From: Propionispora vibrioides
GTDB taxonomy: Bacteria > Bacillota > Negativicutes > Propionisporales > Propionisporaceae
DNA: 64,000 bases
Reading direction: 5' to 3'
NCBI RefSeq assembly: GCF_900110485.1
Contig: NZ_FODY01000007.1
Coordinates: 107,064 to 171,063 of the forward strand
The notes below the pieces were generated by a model. The model did not search any database. It was not told where the DNA came from and saw only the letters and a list, made by a program, of their open reading frames with translations. Of the stretch, positions 59,884 to 64,000 are shown in pieces; the first letter of the stretch is position 1, and the number at the start of each line of letters is the position of its first letter. Both the position numbers and the translations under genes were made by a program.

Positions 59884-61941
59884 GGCCAGCACTATTCGGT
59901 TGCGCCCCGCCTGCTTCGCCTCATACAGTGCCCTGTCGGCCGCGGCGATGAGTTCGGACGGCTGCTGGCTAAGCCGGGGTATCGCAGCGGCAATCCCCAT
60001 GCTCACAGTAATCGCCGTCTGCAGTACCGAAGCGGGCAGCTCATCCTTCGCCCGGTGAATAAAGTCCTGAATCCGCTCTCCCACGGCCAGCGCACCGGCT
60101 TCATCCGTTTCCGGCAAAATGATGGCAAACTCCTCGCCCCCGTAACGGGCTACCAAATCGGTAGCCCGTTTTGTCGTAGTTTCCAGCGCTTCAGCCACAA
60201 AATGCAAACAACTGTCGCCAGCTAAATGGCCGTAGGTATCGTTATATATTTTAAAATAGTCCACATCCAGCATGATTAAAGCCAAGGGGGTCTTTTGCCG
60301 GACAGCCCGCTGCCATTCCCGTTCCAGCACTTCGTCAAAATAGCGGCGGTTGGCAATGCCTGTAAGCGCATCCAGAAAAGAAATGCGCCGCAATTCATCA
60401 TTAAGCCGTACCAGCTCCTCGGTTCGCTGATTCACCTGGCTTTCCAGCTCATCGTGAGCCAGTTGCCGGACCTGTTCCGCTTCCTTCCGTTCGGTAACAT
60501 CGGCCACCACCCCGTCCACCCAGAGAATTTGACCGTCTGCGGCATACCGGACAGTAATGCTGACCGAACACCATAGCCCTTCGTCGTCCCTGCGCCGCAG
60601 CAAGAGTTCACAGTTTCTGACAAAACCATTTCGCTTAAGTTCCGTCCGCAGCTTCGCCCATTCTTTCGCCTCCACACACAGACGTCGCAAGGAAAGCTCG
60701 TACAGCTCGGCTGCCGAAGAACAGTCAAACAGGGTCAACATGGCCGGATTAATCTGCCGGAAGCGAATTTCCTCCAGATCGCCACTGCGGAAAATACCGA
60801 CGTGAAGATGTTCCACCAGAGAACGATATTTATCTTCACTTTCTTTTAGCTGGGTTTCCCGCTTGCTCAGTTCGTCCGTCATATGATTAAAAGCAACAGC
60901 CAGCAAGCCAATTTCATCACAGGACGTGCTTGCCACTTTCCGGCTCATATCCCCCTGCGCGATGGCGTTGGCTGCTGCCGCAATAGTGGCTATCGGCCTG
61001 GTCATTGCCGCCGCCAGCCAGAGACTCGCCAGCGCCGCCAGGACAGCCGCGCCAAGCACCAGCAACAGCCCTCTTTGCCGGACCGCCGTTACTTCGACCA
61101 GCGCCGCTTCCGCCGGCTGCTGTACAATTACGGCCCAACCGGTGCTGGGAACATAACTGTAGCCGGCAAACTGCCGCTTGGCCGGTGCTCCGTATTCCTC
61201 CCAGCCACTTTGACCCTTAAGGGCTTGCCGCAACAGCGGCAGAGCGGCGGCATCGGCCATCCCGCCGGCCTGGCCTTCCGGCTGAAGCAGGAACTTGCCT
61301 GCGGCATTGACAATATATACAGCCCGACTGTCGGTATTGGCAACCCCGATATACCGCAGCAGCTTATCCATCGCCACATTCACCACAATCAAGCCTACCA
61401 CGGTCTCTCCAGCCTTGATCGGTTCGGCAATGGCAATACCGGGCTCACCGGTGCTTTTCGCCAGCACCGGCTCGGATATGGCCGACGTTCCGGTATGGAT
61501 GACATCATAAAAATACTGTCTGTCCAGATATTGCAGGGATGGATCGGCCGCTTTTCCATCCCAGCGGGCCACTTGCCGGCCGGCCGGATCGACGGTCACC
61601 GCCAGCTGTATATCGGGATACCGGGCGACCAGTCGCTGCAACACGCTTGCCTGACGTCCGGGGTCCAGTGATCGAAGATCCTCGTTACTTGCCGCAAGCT
61701 GCAAGACCCGCAGTTTCTCGGCAAACATCCAGTCCATATCGTCGGCAATTTGTTCGGCAATACCTTGGTTGTGTACCACCACCGACTGTTTCATCGCCTC
61801 TTCATAAGGCTGCCAGATCACGAAGGTTGTCAGAACGACAGGCAGCACCGTCAGTACTACCAGCAGGATGCCCAGTTTTTGACGCAAGCCAAGGTTACCC
61901 CAGCGAGTCCGTATACAATTGGCCAACCGCTCTCTTGACAT
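59797..61941 (-). CDS. Membrane diguanylate cyclase (Cache, HAMP, PAS, GGDEF) with repeat-derived tail
   Basis: 714 residues. Two membrane helices flank an extracytoplasmic Cache-type sensor (about 45-280); HAMP, a PAS domain ('EDKYRSLVEHLHVGIFR') and a GGDEF domain with intact 'RYGGEEFAIILPE' follow. Makes c-di-GMP in response to an external signal. GGAGGG precedes ATG 61941. The domain ends with 'ALYEAKQAGRNRIVLAG'; after that the chain continues as GEGHTGSMLTDDNKGLRKID and a few more residues, all encoded by a family 1 repeat. The ancestral C-terminus was probably lost or replaced. Confidence 0.92.
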   Translation of the reverse strand: MSRERLANCIRTRWGNLGLRQKLGILLVVLTVLPVVLTTFVIWQPYEEAMKQSVVVHNQGIAEQIADDMDWMFAEKLRVLQLAASNEDLRSLDPGRQASVLQRLVARYPDIQLAVTVDPAGRQVARWDGKAADPSLQYLDRQYFYDVIHTGTSAISEPVLAKSTGEPGIAIAEPIKAGETVVGLIVVNVAMDKLLRYIGVANTDSRAVYIVNAAGKFLLQPEGQAGGMADAAALPLLRQALKGQSGWEEYGAPAKRQFAGYSYVPSTGWAVIVQQPAEAALVEVTAVRQRGLLLVLGAAVLAALASLWLAAAMTRPIATIAAAANAIAQGDMSRKVASTSCDEIGLLAVAFNHMTDELSKRETQLKESEDKYRSLVEHLHVGIFRSGDLEEIRFRQINPAMLTLFDCSSAAELYELSLRRLCVEAKEWAKLRTELKRNGFVRNCELLLRRRDDEGLWCSVSITVRYAADGQILWVDGVVADVTERKEAEQVRQLAHDELESQVNQRTEELVRLNDELRRISFLDALTGIANRRYFDEVLEREWQRAVRQKTPLALIMLDVDYFKIYNDTYGHLAGDSCLHFVAEALETTTKRATDLVARYGGEEFAIILPETDEAGALAVGERIQDFIHRAKDELPASVLQTAITVSMGIAAAIPRLSQQPSELIAAADRALYEAKQAGRNRIVLAGGGEGHTGSMLTDDNKGLRKIDQPYSLD

Positions 61942-62177
61942 GGCACGCCCTCCTTCGTGATATGTAAAGTGTTACTTTATTCCGCGACAACCGCCTGATT
62001 CCTGCTTTTTTTCATTAGGGAAACGGTATTAAACGCCATTTCCCCGCTAACAGTGGGTACACCCAATTTCCCGGCATCAGAACGCCGCTTCCAATTGTCA
62101 AATGTTCCATAGCGCCTGATTTTCCCACCAAAGAAGGCATTTTTTACCCGAATAAGACTTTGCTTTTGGTGCGCAAA

Positions 62178-62202
62178 AAAGACCGGCCATGGCCGGTCCC
62201 TC
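62178..62202 (-). terminator. Terminator of the DMT transporter gene
   Basis: GACCGGCC (62181-62188) with GGCCGGTC (62191-62198), TTTTTT on the minus-strand exit. Confidence 0.75.
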
Positions 62203-62215
62203 GTATATACTACAA

Positions 62216-63157
62216 CTATAAAGTCTCACCGGTGTTGCTCCCGGCTTTTCGCCGCTCCAGATTAGCCAGCAAAATAGCCAACAACGTCAAGGCACCGCCG
62301 ATAATCTGGCTGGGAAATACCCTTTCGCCCAGCACCAGATAACCACAAACTACCCCGACAATGGGAACTACGTTTAAATACAGAGTAGTAACCGCAACAT
62401 CCAGACGCTTAAGCACATAAATGTATAATACATAGCAAAGTACAGAGCAAAACACCGCGAGAAACACCAGGTGGAGCAAAGCCTGCAGTGAGAAAAGGCG
62501 CCACTCCGCATGTTCAAAAACCGACAGTGGCAGCAAAAACAGCGTCCCCAAACAGGTCTGATAAGTGGTCATCGCCACACCTGAGTATTTGCCCTGCAGT
62601 GATTTATTCACCAGTGTATAAAACGCCCAGGAAATCATCGCCCCCACCACTAGCAGATTTCCCTGAAAATTGGACGAACTGAAATCCAGCTCGCCATTAG
62701 CTGTTACTGCCAGATAGCTGCCCAGCAAACCGATCACTACGCCGGCTATTTTTAACCGGGTTACCTCGCTGCGAAAAACCAGCACATCCAGGCTGATGGT
62801 GATAATCGGCACCAGCGCTACAATCAACGAGGCGTTGGCTGCTGTGGACAGCTTGACGCCGATATTCTCAAAATAAAAGTACAGGGTAATACCAAAAATG
62901 CCGCCAAGCACCATGCGGGGAATATCCTTTCTCGCCAGCCTCGCCTCCGGTTCCAGATGCCGCAAGACCAAAACCAGCAAAACCGAAGCAATGATAAAGC
63001 GCAGCAGCGCCATCGTCACCGGCGGAATTTCCGCCACGGCAATTTTAATGCTAATAAAAGAAACTCCCCAAAACAGGGCAACTAATGTCATGATCAAATT
63101 AGAAATCAGCAGTTCATTGTCCGGACAGCGAACCCACTCTACAATCCGCGCTTGCAT
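62216..63157 (-). CDS. EamA/DMT family transporter
   Basis: 313 residues, ten hydrophobic helices in two EamA repeats, with 'WGVSFISIKIAV' and 'NVVPIVGVVCGYLVLGE' typical. Drug/metabolite-type exporter; substrate unknown. GGAGGG precedes ATG 63157. Confidence 0.9.
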   Translation of the reverse strand: MQARIVEWVRCPDNELLISNLIMTLVALFWGVSFISIKIAVAEIPPVTMALLRFIIASVLLVLVLRHLEPEARLARKDIPRMVLGGIFGITLYFYFENIGVKLSTAANASLIVALVPIITISLDVLVFRSEVTRLKIAGVVIGLLGSYLAVTANGELDFSSSNFQGNLLVVGAMISWAFYTLVNKSLQGKYSGVAMTTYQTCLGTLFLLPLSVFEHAEWRLFSLQALLHLVFLAVFCSVLCYVLYIYVLKRLDVAVTTLYLNVVPIVGVVCGYLVLGERVFPSQIIGGALTLLAILLANLERRKAGSNTGETL

Positions 63158-63308
63158 AAGAACCCTCCTATTTATCCGCCGGCCGGTTTATTCCAGCCCC
63201 CATGCCTTATACTATAGCATACCAGCCGGATATTTCACAATCTGAGAAACCGCATGATTCTCGCTAAAGCGGGAATGCTAAAGAAAAACAGTCAGGAGGA
63301 ATGCCACC

Positions 63309-63791
63309 ATGGCTTTACAATTAACCCAGAAAGAAAAACAATTATTACAGGACCAAAAGTCCCATGAAGAACTCTGTATCGAGAAATATCAGCAGCACGC
63401 CCAGCGGGCTGCCGATCCCAAGCTGAAACAACTGTTCCAGTCTTACGCCCAGCAGGAACAGCAGCACTTAAACACCATTGTCTCCATGCTCAACGGACAG
63501 GTTCCGATGATGAACCAATCCCAATCCGGCCAGAACCAGCAGCCTCAGGCGGGCGCGGCTCAAAGCCAGTCCGGCGCGGCCCCGTCTCAGTATAATCAGG
63601 CCGACGCCACGTTGTGCAACGACATGCTCATGACCGAAAAATATGTATCCGGTGCCTATGACACGGCCATCTTTGAATTCACCGACGCCAATATGCGCCA
63701 GGCGCTCAATCATATCCAAAAAGAAGAACAGCAGCATGGTGAAGGTATCTTCAACTATATGCAGAGCAATGGTATGTACAACGTAAAATAA
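63309..63791 (+). CDS. Spore coat protein, CotF family
   Basis: 160 residues. Two coat-F-like helical segments: 'DQKSHEELCIEKYQQHAQRA' and 'LCNDMLMTEKYVSGAYDTAIFEFTDANMRQALNHIQKEEQQHGEGIFNYM', joined by a Gln/Ser/Ala linker (about residues 68-97). AGGAGG precedes the ATG. Supports a spore-forming host. Single gene. Confidence 0.9.
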   Translation: MALQLTQKEKQLLQDQKSHEELCIEKYQQHAQRAADPKLKQLFQSYAQQEQQHLNTIVSMLNGQVPMMNQSQSGQNQQPQAGAAQSQSGAAPSQYNQADATLCNDMLMTEKYVSGAYDTAIFEFTDANMRQALNHIQKEEQQHGEGIFNYMQSNGMYNVK

Positions 63792-63833
63792 GCCTTTGTA
63801 ACAAGTGCTTTTTCTTGTCTTTTTGCAGTAGAC

Positions 63834-63878
63834 ATAAAAATGGCTGTCGCCGGTCTGATTCCGGGCAGCCATTTTTTA
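63834..63878 (+). terminator. Terminator after the coat protein gene
   Basis: AAAAATGGCTG (63836-63846) pairs with CAGCCATTTTT (63866-63876), then TATAT. The last ~120 bases of the window show no gene. Confidence 0.8.
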
Positions 63879-64000
63879 TATACCTATTACCAGACAGTCT
63901 CCTGGATAATCCTATAGTTCCTGTTTAGTAGAACAAATACCCTGTTTATGCCATACAATTTACCCAGTTTCTTACAGGTAACATAATAACCTTTTGTTAC

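Overview
The window looks like a chromosome segment of an anaerobic, spore-forming Firmicute, most likely a Sporomusa-like member of the Negativicutes. Pointers are the Gram-positive regulatory style (T-box leader, intrinsic terminators, strong Shine-Dalgarno sites, TTG/GTG starts), a coat-F spore protein, RNase J and YhaM, anaerobe stress enzymes (hybrid cluster protein, rubrerythrin, ferredoxin-like protein), and a CobT-CobT fusion that recalls the ArsA/ArsB proteins of Sporomusa. The taxonomic call is inference.

Layout: 1-1021 Crp/Fnr regulator (cut by the window edge) divergent from a 4Fe-4S protein. 1050-2997 Leu-type T-box and leuA. 3058-5173 L,D-transpeptidase, an unannotated 59-residue protein and a YitT membrane protein. 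5629-8174 ferrous iron uptake: paired operators, feoA, and a feoB split into separate GTPase and permease genes. 8253-15513 a compact chemosensory operon (MCP, CheA-CheW-CheY hybrid, response regulator, response regulator-GGDEF). 15834-20337 a REC-PucR regulator convergent with a giant double-kinase hybrid sensor. 20464-20877 a DtxR/MntR-type regulator. 21159-26507 the mannitol PTS operon mtlA-mtlR-mtlF-mtlD. 26898-28955 the tandem CobT protein. 29088-32038 a metallo-hydrolase, an MCP and a c-di-GMP-I riboswitch with a decayed gene below it. 32108-38935 housekeeping and RNA-processing genes (aldo/keto reductase, RNase J, YhaM, DUF4127). 39247-50283 a catabolic island. 50771-53281 hcp and rubrerythrin. 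53489-63791 assorted transporters, MsrB, radical SAM, nitroreductase, SDR, a GGDEF sensor and a coat protein.

The most interesting region is 39.2-50.3 kb. A dedicated ECF transporter (S, T and two ATPases), a hydantoin/allantoin-type racemase, a dihydropyrimidinase-family cyclic amidohydrolase, a small GAF-Fis regulator, diaminopropionate ammonia-lyase (ygeX), a YgeY-type M20 hydrolase and a D-aminoacylase-type amidohydrolase together look like an uptake-and-degradation route for a ureide or hydantoin that ends in 2,3-diaminopropionate. The ECF operon and the ygeX operon have almost superimposable control regions: the same palindrome inside the promoter spacer touching the -10 box, a second copy about 62-66 bp downstream, then a leader terminator with a possible competing hairpin.

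Scattered through the window are at least nine copies or fragments of a ~160-bp palindromic intergenic element (family 1) and at least four of a second one (family 2). In both, paired arms differ between copies yet stay complementary. One family 1 element supplies the stop codon and last residues of a diguanylate cyclase, two lie side by side inside the chemosensory operon, one lies directly upstream of the DtxR gene's ribosome site, and family 2 copies separate the transcription units of the ureide island.
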